A stretch of DNA of 64,000 nt from Diospyros lotus. Its lineage: Eukaryota > Streptophyta > Magnoliopsida > Ericales > Ebenaceae. The notes below the pieces were generated by a model that worked only from the letters and a program-made list of their open reading frames with translations, was not told the DNA's origin and did not search any database. The translations under genes and the position numbers were made by a program. Positions 46,451-58,724 of this stretch are shown one piece after another. Numbering within the stretch: the stretch's first letter is position 1; the number at the start of each line of letters is the position of its first letter. The DNA is taken from positions 28,844,753-28,908,752 of the forward strand of contig NC_068349.1 of assembly GCF_014633365.1 (NCBI RefSeq), written 5' to 3'.

Positions 46451-48863
46451 TGTAATACCCGAGGTTTTCATACTAAAATTTGAGGCAATACCCGAGATAT
46501 TTAGATGCAAAAATTGAGAAAATAAGATCATTTCAAAGGATTATAGAAGTCTTGAGACAAAAGTTTAGTTTCTAAACCAGGGGCAAAATTATAAATATTG
46601 AAGTTTGGGTAAAAATGTAATTTACCTAAAATATTGGGGTATTAGCGTAATTTATCATTTCTTTGGGAGCTAAAATACAATTAAAAAATAGCTCAGGGAT
46701 CACGTAGCAAGAGGTCTAAATGCAATTAATTGAAAAGTTCAGGCCAGGGTAATGAACTAAGGCAATTAAACTATTTATGAGTCATGATTGCAGATTCCAA
46801 ACTTATTCCAATATAGTTAAGTCATGATTGTTAATCTCAAATAACATTTAATCCACCTTTGGATCATTTTAAAATCCAAGACTTAGTTTCTAAAGTTTTC
46901 AAACCTTATCTTTAAGAATATATAGCAAGCAATCATTGAGCAGTTGAAAGATAAGATAAGATTACATGATCGTTCATAATGACCCCCCTAAGGTGGCATC
47001 GCATGATTGGCCAGAAAAAACTTATTTAGCCTTCAAGTTTGCTAAAGTCTCCAAACCTTATCGAATATGTGATAAGTATTCATTGGCCACTTGAAAATAG
47101 AATTTGAAGTCTCATGGTGACCTCGCAAGGTGATTGATAGGGCTTAATTGTATACATATTTTTATCGAATTTTTATCTTAATCTTGTGTTATTATTCATA
47201 CTTAAAATGTGTGTTTATATGGATTTTATTTTAATTTTTGGGGGTAAGAATCTAGCAAAGCAAATAAATTCGAAGATTCGGGCATAAATATATATGTATA
47301 TTATAAAGTTAATTTAAAAATTAATATTATAATATAAATAAAAATAAATAAATATTTTAAATAAATAATATTATAATACAATTAAAATTATTATAATTAA
47401 TAGTATATAAAATATTATATATTAAATTATAATATTTATATATATTATATTATATTTTATATTATTTTATATATAAATATAATATTATAAAAAATAACTA
47501 TTATATATATATATATATTAATTGGTGGCTGAGGCGTGAATGTAGGGACTAGGCCTTCATGTATATGTATATATATATTATTATAATATATAAAGTGGCT
47601 GGAATTGGATGGCTAGGGCGCCCAATATATAAAGTGAGATTGAGAACTTAGGGGAGAAGAAATTGAAGAGCTGCAGTGCACAGTGAGACATGCTGGAGAA
47701 GCAGCGCATTGAAGAAAAAAGAGAGAAGCCACCTCATGCACAGTAAAGGCCGCACGAGCAATTGCAGCGACGGAGGGAGCCTCATCTTTTTCATTCTTTA
47801 TCCAAATTTTTGTTGTATTTTTATTTTAATTATGTCTAGTTAAGTTATTTAACTAGGGTTTGGATAGATTTTAATTTTAAAATTATAGAATTATTTGTTT
47901 ACTTCAATTCAAAATCTGATTATTAGTTACGTGAAAAATTTATATTGTTGCATTTAATGCTTTAAAAAATTGGCCACATTTTAATAATTTAATAATTTAT
48001 ACATGATTGACTAAAGGATTGTTATAAATTAAATTTATAAACAATATAAATCACATGCTAGATTATGAGATTGAAAGATGATTAATTCATGTGTGAGAAT
48101 CGATGAAACTTAGTGAGTGAAATCCCCTTCCGAGATTAGAGGTTTCCAAAAAATTTAATATTTATTTATTTCGTTGATATTTGCTCAAAATTTTGATAGT
48201 AAAATTAAATTAATAAAGAATTAATATGATTTGAGAAAACTTATTAATTAATTTAGAGAAATCCACCATCATATGTAAATAATTATAAAATATTATAAGA
48301 GTATTTTTTATTTTGAATCGGATTGAATAGACAATTACATAACCCAGATTAAATAAAATCTAAATTCTAGTGCATTTATTAATTAATTTTTCTCACAAAA
48401 AATTTAGTTTTTCATTTATTTTTATTTTTATTCATCCGATTAATTAATTAAATCAACTTAGGCTAATTAAAATTATTTTGGTATTGTGATCTAGTTCTTG
48501 TGGGATTGACACTCTTTTCATCACTATATGCAGATTTGATTAGAGTATAATTGCTCGAATTAATTGTGCATAAATCACACATCAAGTTTTTAACGCCGTT
48601 GCTAGGGACTAGTTTATTGTATATCAAAACTACATAAGTTAGCCTTAGATTGAATATCTATATATTTTACTTTAGGATTTAAATATTTTTATTTTTTATT
48701 TTTTTATTTTTTATTTTTTATTTTTTTCAACTTTAATTTTTAATTTTCACTTATTTTCTTTTTCTTTATAGGTTTTCATTTATTTATTTATTATTTTTAT
48801 TTTACTTTACCTTTTAGGAAATTTTTTATTTTTAATTTTTAATTCTTAATTTTTTTTTAAGAA

Positions 48864-49792
48864 ATGGCCCCCAACGGTTATCAATGGGGTAATGAGAGAG
48901 CAAATACGAAGAGAGTTGACATTTATAACATTGATCCTATTATTGCCTTATCTATTCAAATAGCTACGTTAAATAAGAATTTAAAAAATTTAGGAGTTTC
49001 AACGATGAGTGTTTTTTCTTCTTATTTTTTTTCTTGAGAGCTTTGTTTGCAAGAGGGACACATTAGTGTAGATTGTCAAGTAGGAAATCATTTTTATTCT
49101 TCCTCTAAACAAGCTGATTTTATTTTTTATGGTGACAATAGATCCAATTTCAATTCTTACTCTGACACTTACAATCCTGAATGGTGGAGCCATCCTAATT
49201 TTTTTGGAGTAATGATCAACAACAAGAATCTCTCAGCTTTCGACAATAACATCAAAATCCACAAGAAGAAAAGTCAAATTTGGAGAATATATGATGGAAA
49301 AATTTATCAATAGTACTGAGGCAAAACTTCAAAGCATGAAAACTCAAATTGGACAACTTGCTCAAACAATTTTGGAAAAGCCACAAGGAGGAGCGCTTAG
49401 CAATACTAAGGAGAATCCAAGGGAACAAGCAGAAGCTATCACTTAGCAAAGTGAAAAAGAATTTGAAAAAGAAGAAAAAATTAAAGAGCATATAAAAGAG
49501 GAAGAAAGTCAAGATCTTGAAACAAAAGAAGAAGACTATGGGTTATCAATGAAGAACAAGGAAAGTTCTTTTACTCTTAATTTAAAATCTTTTGAAACCC
49601 CTCTTTTTTTTTTCAAAAATATTTATTACAACTAATTTGGTTCAACAAGTTACTACATTTTTAAAGAGGTTTAAAAAGTTTTATATTAACATCCCTTTGA
49701 TTGGTGTTATTTCTCTAATGCCCAATTATGACAAAGTATTGAAGGCAATAATGGCAAAGAAGAAAAGGTTGATTGAATTCAAGCCTCATTGA
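48864..49792 (+). pseudogene. C-terminal gag remnant of the Athila-derived element
   Basis: A broken frame from MAPNGYQWG. Recognisable Athila gag pieces follow in order: a knuckle-like CLQEGHISVDCQVGN, SYSDTYNPEWWSHPNFF, and, after a stop and frame change, AKLQSMKTQIGQLAQTI, then TTFLKRFKKFYINIPL and KVLKAIMAKKKRLIE, the stretch that normally leads into protease. Several stop codons (for example 49313-49315, 49444-49446). The capsid N-terminal half is missing. Confidence 0.8.
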
Positions 49793-49794
49793 AG

Positions 49795-51955
49795 ATAGAG
49801 ATGTAGTCATGCTAATGACTATAAAAAAGCGCTTGATAGGAGGCAACCCATTCAAATATTATTTATTTATTTTATTTCTCTTATTTTTTATAATATTCTT
49901 GGATTGATTTCTTATTTTATTTTTTATCTTTTTATCTTTCTTCTTTTTAGGACATATTGAATGAATAAATCAAGCCCTTTTTCTTCAAAAGAATAAGTCC
50001 AATAATTTTTGAACATTCCAAGAAGGCCCACATAAAGGGAGTATTGCTTTTATTTTCCTTTTTCCTTATTTTTAAACATTGGGGACAATATTTAATTTAA
50101 GTGTAGGGGTGAAAAATTCAATAATTCTTATTTTTTATTACAAAAAAAAGAGAAAAAATATATAATGTGCATGAATGAAAAATGTTTTATTTTCATGTCT
50201 AGGCCGATTTCATGTTTCCTATATTAATTTTGGTTCAATGCATAGTTAATTCAAGATTGGGAATTGTTCTATTTGATTATTAATTCTAGGTTTAATAGTG
50301 TTAAAAAAAATGAATTGATTATGCCAGATTATCATGATTGTTGAAATATATGTTTCTTGACAAAATTCATGGGATTTTGTGAATATGCATGATTGATTAT
50401 GTCAGAATAATATTGTGATTATTTCTTGAAACTAGGCCTAAACAGTTGAAGTAAAATGGGATGATGAAAAAAAAAAAAAGAGCAAAATAAAAAGAAAAAA
50501 AATTGTTATTGCTACTTATCTATTCCTATGTTTTGAGCTACTTAGTAGTAACTGGAGATTGACAGTGTGCTCCTGCATCATCCTTCACGTCAAACGGTAG
50601 TTCAAAATATGAGTATACAAATGCATTCTAAGCAATTATTTAGGAGAGTAACCGAATATCTTCATTACAAAATGTCAACATTCACGTCAAAAGCTAAGTA
50701 ATAATGCTTAGGAAAGATTTATTCAAAAAAAAAAAATTAAAATCATCCCTGTTACTCCTTATATTTGTAGTAGTGGAGAGAAATGATTGCAAGAAAGCTA
50801 TTGCATGATTTAATTATGTTAGTTGTAAGGTTCATAAATTAATTTTGAAGTATGGATGGCATCAAAAGTGATGATTTTGCATGACTAATTCTTTTAATTA
50901 ATACTTTTGGATTTAGAGTTAATATGATAATATGGAAGATAGCCAATTTTGAGATTAATTATGCGTTGTGTTAATATTGTAATGCAAAATAGATTGATAT
51001 GTTACGTTATTTGATTAATTCATGTATGTAACATATGGCATATGGTATTATATTTTGATATTAAATATATTAACAAAGTATATTCTGATTATATTATGAT
51101 TTTATTATATATTTTTATTTGGGAATAATTAAATTGGGTTTTTATATATAAATAATTGGGTTGGGCCATTAGTGTCTGCAGCTCAACAAGCCTAAGCCCG
51201 TGTTTTATGTTAAACCCATCAATGCCATCTATGTCCCTTGGCCCATGTATATAAAGCAATGAATTAGGGAGAAATTAGTAGAAGAACACTTCTCTCGCAC
51301 ACCCAACGCATGATCAGAAGCTCTAATCGAGCAAGTAGAAGATCAGTGCACGCGAAGAGTAAGATCGAAGATCAGAGGAAAGCGCTCGACAATTAGAATG
51401 GACGAAGATCACAAGACGATTCCAATCTTGTCTCACGGTAAGTATGTATCACTTTGGGGTGGTTTTGTGAGAGATTGGTGAGGTATGAGTGTTGGGTTGC
51501 TGGGTATTTTAAGCATTGTACTCTGTTGCATTTCTCGTTGTTATGGTTTTTGATTTGTGAGTTGCCATGATGATCTTGTGGGTATTTGTATTTTGTCGAG
51601 GGAGATTTTGTGCGTATATGTATTCTGTAAATCTCTTGATTATTCTAGTGGATTAAGTAGAGACGGAGCCTCTACCGTGAGTATGATTTTTTGGTCCGAA
51701 CACGTATATCTCTTGTTCTTGGGTGCGTTATGTTGTGATATTCGTTTCTGTTTTGGCTTTCAATTTCGTATTGTTTCTTGGTACTTCTCTTAATCTTGAC
51801 CGTGTGGCTGTGTGATTGGTTCATAGGTTTATCAACACGTTGATATGTTGTTGGATTTATTAATTTTGGCCTAGTGTAAAAATTAAATGTTTAATTTTTT
51901 TAATTTCTTGTTTGTTTTGTTTGAGGACAAGCAAAATGTTAAGTATGGGGATATT
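49795..51955 (+). other. Non-coding interior of the Athila-derived element
   Basis: No ORF with a known domain. At 51246-51256 there is TGTATATAAAG followed ~45 bp later by a pyrimidine-rich CTTCTCTCGCACACCC, a plausible promoter-like site in plus sense with no obvious gene behind it. Confidence 0.4.
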
Positions 51956-54021
51956 TGATAGGGCTTAACTATATACATATTTTTATCTTAATCTTGTGTT
52001 ATTATTTCTATTTAAAATATGTGTTTATATGAATTTTATATTATTTTAATTTTTTTTTTGTAGGAATCCAACAAAGCTAATAAATTCGAAGATTCGGGCA
52101 TATATATATATATTATAAAATTAATTTTAAAATTAATATTATAATATAAATAAAAATAAATAAAAAATTTAAATAAATAATATTATAATATAATTAAAAT
52201 TAATATAATTAATAGTATACAAAATATTGTATATTAAATTATATTATATTATTTATATATAATATTATAAAAAATAACTATTATATATATATATTAATTG
52301 GTGGCTGAGGCGTGAATGTGGAGACTAAGGCTCCATGCATATGTATATATATTTATTATAATATACAAAGTGGCTGGAATTGGATGGCTAGGGCGTCCAG
52401 CGCCTCATATATATATATATATATATATATAATAAAGTGAGATTGAGAGCTCAGGGGAGAATAAATTGAAGAGCTGCAACGCACAATGAGAGATTCCGGA
52501 GAAGTAGCGCATTGAAGAAAAAAGAGAGAAGCCGCCTTACGAACAGTAAAGGCCGCACGAGCAATTGCAGCGGTGCAGGGGGCATCATCTTTTTCATTCT
52601 TCATTCAATTTTTTGTTGTATTTTTATTTTAATTATGTCTAATTAAATTATTTAACTAGGATTTGGATGGATTTTAATTTTGAAATTATGTAATTATTTG
52701 TTTAATTCGATTCAAAACCTGATTATTATTTACGTGAGGAATTTATATTATTACGTTTAATACTCTAAAAGATTGGTCATATTTTAATGATCTAATGATT
52801 TGTGCATAACTGAGTAAAGGATTATTATAAATTAGATTTATAGGCAATATAAATCACATGCTAGACTATGAGATCAAAAGATGATAAGCTCATGCGTGAT
52901 AATCGAGAAAGTTTAGTGAGTCAAATCCCCTTCTGAGATTAAAGATTTCCAAAGAACTTAATGCTTATTTATTTCGTTGATATCTGTTTAGAAATTCGAC
53001 AGTAAAATTGAATTAATAAAGGATTAATATGACTTGAGAAAGCTTATTAATTAATTAAAAAAAATCCACCATCACATGCAAATAATTATAAAATATTATA
53101 ATGGTATTTTTTGTTTTGAATCGGATAGAATAGATAATTACATAACCCAGATTAAATGAAATCTAAATCCTAGTGCATTTATTAATTAATTTTTCTCACA
53201 AAGAATTTAGTCTTTCATTTATTTTTATTTTTATTCATCCGATTAATTAATTAGTTCAACTTAGGCTAATTAAAATTGTTTTGGTATTGTGATCTAGTTC
53301 TTGTGAGATCGACACTCTTTTCATCACTATATGCATATTTGACTATGGTACACTTGTCCGAATTAATTATGCATAAATCACATATCAGTGGCGACGTGTG
53401 ATTGGCCCAAGAAGTCTATAAAGAAAGTCATGGGTTTGCTCACAAACCATTCCAAGTAGGTTTGAGGTGAATTTATACCAGATTGAGGGAATCAAATGGG
53501 AGGATTTTGTTCTTGGGAGAAAGGGGAGAATATTGCCAAAAGAAGGAAGAAATGTCTGCTAAGAATGAGGAAGAAAAGGCCTCGTTGGAAAGTTCGGGCC
53601 GCCATCGTAGATTGTGCCAGACGACGTCAAAACCATGAGAAAATCATTCCCGCTTGTTGTAAACAGTGCTTCCTCGGGTAAACAATCAAGTTGAGTGGTT
53701 CTTGTGCATGTTTCCTCTTGATCATTTTTGGTTTCATTTGTGGATGGGTTGTGGCTTACGTCTCTTGTTTCATTTGTTTCGAGCATATCTTTCTGATTTT
53801 TGCACACATAATGGAGTTTGTGGTTGTGATTTGTTGATGGGTCATCATGGAAAATCGTGTCTGTGCAATAGGATTGGGTCGTGGCATGCATATCATTTTC
53901 CCCTTGATTTATGCATATTCCTTCTATTTTGTCTTACATCATGTTGTTTGATGAATGTGGCTTGTTGGTGGTTTGTCATATGTGAACTGCCATGGGGACT
54001 CATGTAAGAGGGCTAACCGCG

Positions 54022-55304
54022 TGTGATAGAATAGAAATGCTATGGCATACACCAAGATGAGGGGTGAATTAGTATATTAAAAATTCTTTTGATAAATAGA
54101 GATGTCGTCTGTGAAGACCACGGCTTCGTTGAAAAAACTCAAGACCTTGAAATGGCACAATGAGGTATCAATTGTGTAAAGACAATCTCACTTTGATAAT
54201 GGAAAACACAAAAATAGAAAATATTTTTCAATGAGGGATTTAAATATGTGAAACAAGAGAGAAATAAAGGAATGCTTGAAAACATAAAATGGAAAGACCA
54301 CAAGCATAGAAGAACACAAGGATTTATAGTGGTTCGTCTTAATTAAGCCTAATCCACTACCTTAGTTCCTCACTAAGGATTTTCAAGCAAAACACTATAA
54401 CTCTCTTATCACACCGAATAGGCCCTCTAGCATTAAGATAGGAAGATATAAACCTTTTGCTTAAATAAGCAAGCCCTCTAGCAAGCCTAGGTAACAAAAC
54501 CCCCTACTTTGACATGTAGGTCCTCTAGCTATACAAGCTAGGAACACAAGAAATGATACAAGAGATTAGTTTGCCCACTTAGTTACAATGTAATCAAGAA
54601 TAAATACTAGACTAAAAATTATGCTTTGAAACAAATAGAATATAAGCCTTGAGAGTAAAAGACTTAGGGCACAATTGAAGCACGATTGATGAGCACTTGG
54701 GAGCTTGTAGATAGATTGCTTTGGTCGTTCGAATTCTTCTTCTTGACTTGCATTTATAGAGATTTGAAAGATAAAACTTGAAATCATCCTGTTGCAAGTG
54801 GAGAGAACACTTGAGAGCGGTGGTCACTAGTCGTTAAAAGCTGTCTGCGACAAACCGGTCGATAGCTTCATATAACTGGTCGACAGGATGGATTGAAAAA
54901 TTTGAACACCAATCGACAGGTAAGGAAAAATGGTCGACAGGTTCTTAAGACCGATCGACAGGTTAACATGCAGAGGCGGTCGATAGCAAACAACTGAGAG
55001 CATGTTGTTTAGCCGGTCGACAACCTATGTCTTAACCAGTCGATAGCTTCTCATACGTGAAAATAGAAGCTATTACTGTATATGAATTTTACACAGCAAT
55101 TTTAAGACTAATATTTTGGAACATAATGAGACCGATGGTTTAAGACAATTTGATAATTTTGCTATGATATAAATATGAAAGATTGTTTTTGATTGATTTT
55201 GAATAATATAACTTGTTAGAAAAATATTTTGAAATTGAATTTATTTTAATATCATATATGAATAAGTTTAGTCAACCATCAAAACCATAACATCAATATC
55301 ATCA
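54022..55304 (-). repeat. 3' LTR of a minus-strand Sirevirus-like element
   Basis: Plus strand begins TGTGATAGAATAG...CACCAAGATGAGGGGTGA and ends CAATATCATCA. It is followed (on the minus strand, preceded) by a purine tract at 55305-55318. It carries several 'GGCCCTCTAGC' units and a GTCGACAG-type cluster at 54840-55035. Confidence 0.8.
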
Positions 55305-55487
55305 ATCTCCTTCTTTTTAATGGAGACAAAAACTTTCAAACTTGCAATCGAAATCAGTTTCAATTTGAATTTCAACTTCAATCTCAATTTCGATTTCAAT
55401 CTACTTCATCCCCATTTTTTGTCAGAAATCAAAAAGAAATGACTTACAAGCAAAAGGTGTCCCCTTAAGAATAAGCTCCCCCTTAAA
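55305..55487 (-). promoter_or_regulatory. Multiple polypurine tracts
   Basis: Read on the minus strand: TTAAGGGGGAG (55476-55486), TTAAGGGGA (55460-55468), AAAAAATGGGGA (55409-55420) and AAAAAGAAGGAGA (55306-55318) just before the 3' LTR. Repeated polypurine tracts next to the 3' LTR are a described hallmark of Sireviruses. Confidence 0.75.
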
Positions 55488-55689
55488 GTGAGATAAAAAG
55501 AATTTCAATCACAAGAGCATATAGATAAACCATCAATATCAAAAATATCAAGAGCAAAAAGATACCATTACCAAGTTTAAAGCATGAACAAGGTCTAGTG
55601 CATAGGTTCAAAACCAAAACCACCAATAGAACATAAAGTTTTGAAAAAAGAAATGCCATATATGAACCAAGATAAAAGAATCCTATCAA

Positions 55690-56883
55690 CTAGGAGTTTG
55701 TAGCAAGAGGCGGAGATGAGGTTGATGCGGTTGGGGAGTAGACGAGATAGAATGAGCTCCATAAACTGAGACATTTGAGCTGCATGCTCTCGAACTTCTC
55801 CTCAAAGGGAATCAACCTTAGCTCAAAGGCTAGCAATCCCATGAATCACGAGATCATTTGTACAATAGGATGGCTTTGCAAATGCATGAGATGAAGAGGC
55901 ACGCATAGGAGACGGAGGAGGAATAGAAGATGTGGTATGAGGCTCAGCTATAGGAGGAGAAGCATCTTCATGTCCAGGTGAGGAAGGCGCACCTCACTTC
56001 TTAAACTTAACCCAATTTCCGTGTTTATCTTCTTTGTATCCCATACATCCTAGGGTTTCGCTATTTAGGACTTTGGAAGGTTAAATCATTATGCAGCGAG
56101 TGTTAATAAGGGTTGCACTATCGATTTTAGAATCGATGATTGAGCTAATAAGCATGCCATAAGGGAGACTCCTTTGTTTGTTAGTGAACCCACCAATCAT
56201 CTCACTCACAATGAGTTGGTAGGATGCTTTTATCTTCTTTAGTAAATAAGGTGCAAGATTACCCCATCAACTCACAATGAGTTGTTAATAAGCATGCCAC
56301 ACATCTTCTTTAGTAACTTGGGCAAAATTACCCTGTCTAAGCACAATGAGTTGGGCACAAATAAGGTGCAAGAGACGACCCATTGAGGATAATTTGGATG
56401 ATAAGTCAATATAACATAAAAGAGACTTATCTTCAAAAACGGCTTTGGCTGCAAGATCATGATCAAACTCAGTAGGATTGTAGATGAGGCCTTCATTTGG
56501 AATTTGAGAGAAAGTGTTTATGTGTTTAGCGTTTATGTTGATAGAATTTCCATAGACTTTGGTTTTGAATCTAGATTGGGAAACATAACTGTGAATTGTG
56601 TTTGATACATTGCAGTAAAATGTTCTAACGACATCCACATAAACTTCTCTATGTAAAGAAATGAATGGCAACCAACCAAAACTTTCTAGAGTACCTAGGT
56701 ATGGAAATCTGATAGACTCTAGGAAATCTAGATCAAGAAATCTTTTTCTATAATGACTTCACGAGAGGAAAATAGAGTAGTAAAGCGACTAAGATTAGTC
56801 GGATTGCTTACTAACCATTGAATTTATGTGGGTTCATTTGGATGACCTTCTTTCGTGGCTTGAGGACGTTTGGTGCGAGCCAT
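55690..56883 (-). pseudogene. Env-position ORF remnant of the Sirevirus-like element
   Basis: Starts ATG at 56883 (MARTKRPQATKEGHPNEP). It is interrupted by an early stop and frameshifts, continues with a recognisable open part at 56285-56671 (REVYVDVVRTFYCN, VYGNSININAKHINTF, QIPNEGLIYNPTEF), and ends in a proline/serine-rich tail. The middle resembles the domain annotated as 'putative plant transposon protein', found in the region between pol and the 3' LTR of plant retroelements, where some Sireviruses carry env-like ORFs. Two nearly identical ~50-60-bp pieces containing CAACTCATTGTGAGTTGATG recur near 56200-56345, a local duplication. No function is expected. Confidence 0.6.
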
Positions 56884-57039
56884 TGAGATGAGAGAAGTCG
56901 GAAGAGATTGATGTAAGGAAGTTTACTAGGGTGGTCAATCGAGTAAGAGGAAGTGGAGAGAAGAGGTTATCGGCCAAGAGAGAATAACGAGAGAGAGAAT
57001 AGGGTATTGAGAGCAACCCGATGGTCACCCGCTTTTTAT

Positions 57040-57250
57040 AAATCTCGATAGGAGCTGTTGACAGCTTTGCTTGAGCGGTCGACAGGTTGAGTCCGAGCGG
57101 TCGACAATATGGCATGAATGATCGACCGTTTGGATGATGGTTCAAAAATTAATTTAAGCCTATTCAAGCGGTCGATAGGCATTTTGGATCGATCGAACGC
57201 TATTTTAATAATCGGTCGATAGCATTAATGTGACTGGTTGACCGGTTTTC
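57040..57250 (-). promoter_or_regulatory. LTR-like promoter patch upstream of the env-position ORF
   Basis: On the minus strand, a cluster of GTCGACC / CGACAG motifs (57050-57245) is followed by GATTTATAAAAAGCGGG (57031-57047). The env-position ATG lies about 150 bp further on. The layout (palindrome cluster, TATA) is the same as in the U3 part of the Sirevirus-like LTRs in this window. Confidence 0.4.
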
Positions 57251-57389
57251 AGAGGCTTTTTGAGGGAGAAAAAATAAAAACATTGTGTTTTGAAAATGTA
57301 ACTTTGTATATTCAAGATATATTACCACAATATATATCATGTACATTTAAGATACATTACTACATCAACGAAGATATGATGTTAAGATA

Positions 57390-57545
57390 TGATCATTCCT
57401 AGTTCACTTCTAAAACATTCAAATTTGTTTTTATCCAAAGGTTTAGTAAAGATATCAGCTGCTTGATGGTTTGTATCAAAAAATTATAATTTTATGTCCC
57501 CTCTTTGAACATGATCTCTAATGAAATGATGTTTGAATTCAATTC
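57390..57545 (-). pseudogene. Copia RNase H end fragment (minus strand)
   Basis: Minus-strand translation gives HHFIRDHVQRGDIKL...FFDTNHQAADIFTKPLDKNKF, the conserved end of Ty1/copia RNase H. It precedes the env-position ORF in the right order for a minus-strand element. It is cut at about 57545 by a junction with the plus-strand fragment. Confidence 0.85.
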
Positions 57546-57549
57546 TAAT

Positions 57550-58330
57550 TTTGGTAGTAAGTGCTTCATTCTAAATAATAAAGTTGCCTTAGGTAAATTC
57601 GATTCAAAATGTGACGAGGGCATATTCTTAGGATATTCAGTACTAAGTAAGGCATATAAAGTATTCAATAAGAAGACATTATTAATAGAAGAATCTATTC
57701 AAGTAAAAGTTGATGATACAAACTCTATTGTTCAACAATCCCAAGAAGAAGATGAAGATGAATTAAGAAAACTTTCATTAGAACATCAAAATAATCAACC
57801 CTCTAGCAACAAAAGTCAAAATGAAGAAATTGTTCCTCAAGAAGAAAAAGAACCACCACTCCTAAGAGAAAGAAAATATGTAGAAGATAATGATATTATA
57901 GGTGATCCTTCTAAAGGAATTAGGACAAGAGCATCTATTAGAAATGAATGTCAATATGCTGCTTTTATATCTCAAATAGAGCCTAAAAACATTAAAGATG
58001 CATTGAATGATGAAAATTGGATCATGGTTATGCAAGAAGAATTGAATCAATTTGAAAGAAATAAAGTGTGGAAATTGGTTCCACGACCTAAAGATCACCC
58101 AACCATAGGAACTAAATGGGTATTTAGGAACAAAATAGATGAAAATGGAAATATAATAAGAAACAAGGAAATGCTTGTAACCAAAGGATACTACCAAGAG
58201 GTTTATGTTGGACAACCCCATGGGTTTGATGACCCTCACCTAAGGGACCATGTTCAAAACAAAGAAATATCTCTCGAATTAGTCCAAGTCTATTTAATTA
58301 GGGATAATAAATCCATTTGGGTAGGTTAGA
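57550..58330 (+). pseudogene. Copia integrase-end / RT-start fragment (plus strand)
   Basis: Open from FGSKCFILNNKVALGKFDSK (integrase C-terminal region, about 57550), through a charged linker, to RT: LNQFERNKVWKLVPRPKDHP, IGTKWVFRNKIDENGNII, then VTKGYYQE. This wording is typical of Sirevirus/Maximus-like copia. At about 58225 RT breaks off (GQPHGFDDPHL) and joins RDHVQNKEISLELV, which belongs to the end of RNase H, so most of RT and RNase H is deleted. The fragment points opposite to the neighbouring RNase H scrap, so an inversion or two elements are involved. Confidence 0.85.
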
Positions 58331-58384
58331 ATATTTAAATGGAAAAATTTACAAATTTCATTTTTGTAAAAAAAAAAAAAAGAA

Positions 58385-58719
58385 AAGGCTTGACCTAGAT
58401 AAGGAATATTGTATTCACCCTCACCCTCTTGCCCTTGCCTCATCTCTGTTAATCATCTCTCTCTCTCCCTCTCACTCTCACATTCTCTTCCAACAAACAC
58501 TATTGTAAATCACCAATTTCTTTGAAATCAAACCATTCGATTTAGAATCCAACCGGATTTTCACTGTGAAAGCAGCCATCTCCCTCAAATCTCTTCATCT
58601 CCGGCATCTCCCTTGTTCATCGTCGTCTCTCTGCCTCTGGTATCTCCCTTTGTATCTCCTTTGTTCGCTGCCGCCTCTCCATTCTGCAGCTAATTAGATC
58701 GACGGCGTCGATCGAATCC
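58385..58719 (+). other. Pyrimidine-rich stretch upstream of the LBD pseudogene
   Basis: CT-rich, leader-like sequence (around 58455-58490 and 58575-58685) with no ORF of note. Before the solo LTR at 58725-61622 inserted, it was contiguous with 61623 onward, which is also CT-rich. Possibly the 5' flank or UTR of the LBD gene. Confidence 0.35.
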
Positions 58720-58724
58720 ATGTG

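Larger units (their letters stand above)
47135..53387 (+). mobile_element. Athila-derived non-autonomous LTR retrotransposon
   Basis: Two direct LTRs, 47135-48584 (1450 bp) and 51956-53387 (1432 bp), both TGATAGGGCTTAA...ATCA. A diverged PBS (TTTAACGCCGTTGCTAGGGA at 48589-48608) follows the left LTR and a purine tract (AAGTATGGGGA) precedes the right LTR. Flanking 5-mers are GTGAT and GTGGC, compatible with one TSD changed by two transitions. The interior (3.4 kb) keeps only the C-terminal part of gag; pol is absent. After the gag remnant comes the phrase GATAGGAGGCAACCCA (49836-49851), a landmark after pol in related elements, so pol was deleted as a block. Very AT-rich LTRs. Confidence 0.88.
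46451..54021 (+). mobile_element. LTR E, chromovirus-type, interrupted and truncated
   Basis: Starts TGTAATACCCGAGG at 46451. It continues across the Athila-derived insertion (47135-53387), resuming with GACGTGTGATTGGCCC, which echoes GCATGATTGGCC near 46992-47012. No right terminus was found; it runs into the Sirevirus-like LTR at 54022. Confidence 0.5.

Noticed and set aside
57505..58329. A functional copia polyprotein gene
   Set aside because: The frame is open for 274 codons but joins the integrase end to a truncated RT and then to an RNase H end. Its first ~15 codons come from the opposite-strand fragment.
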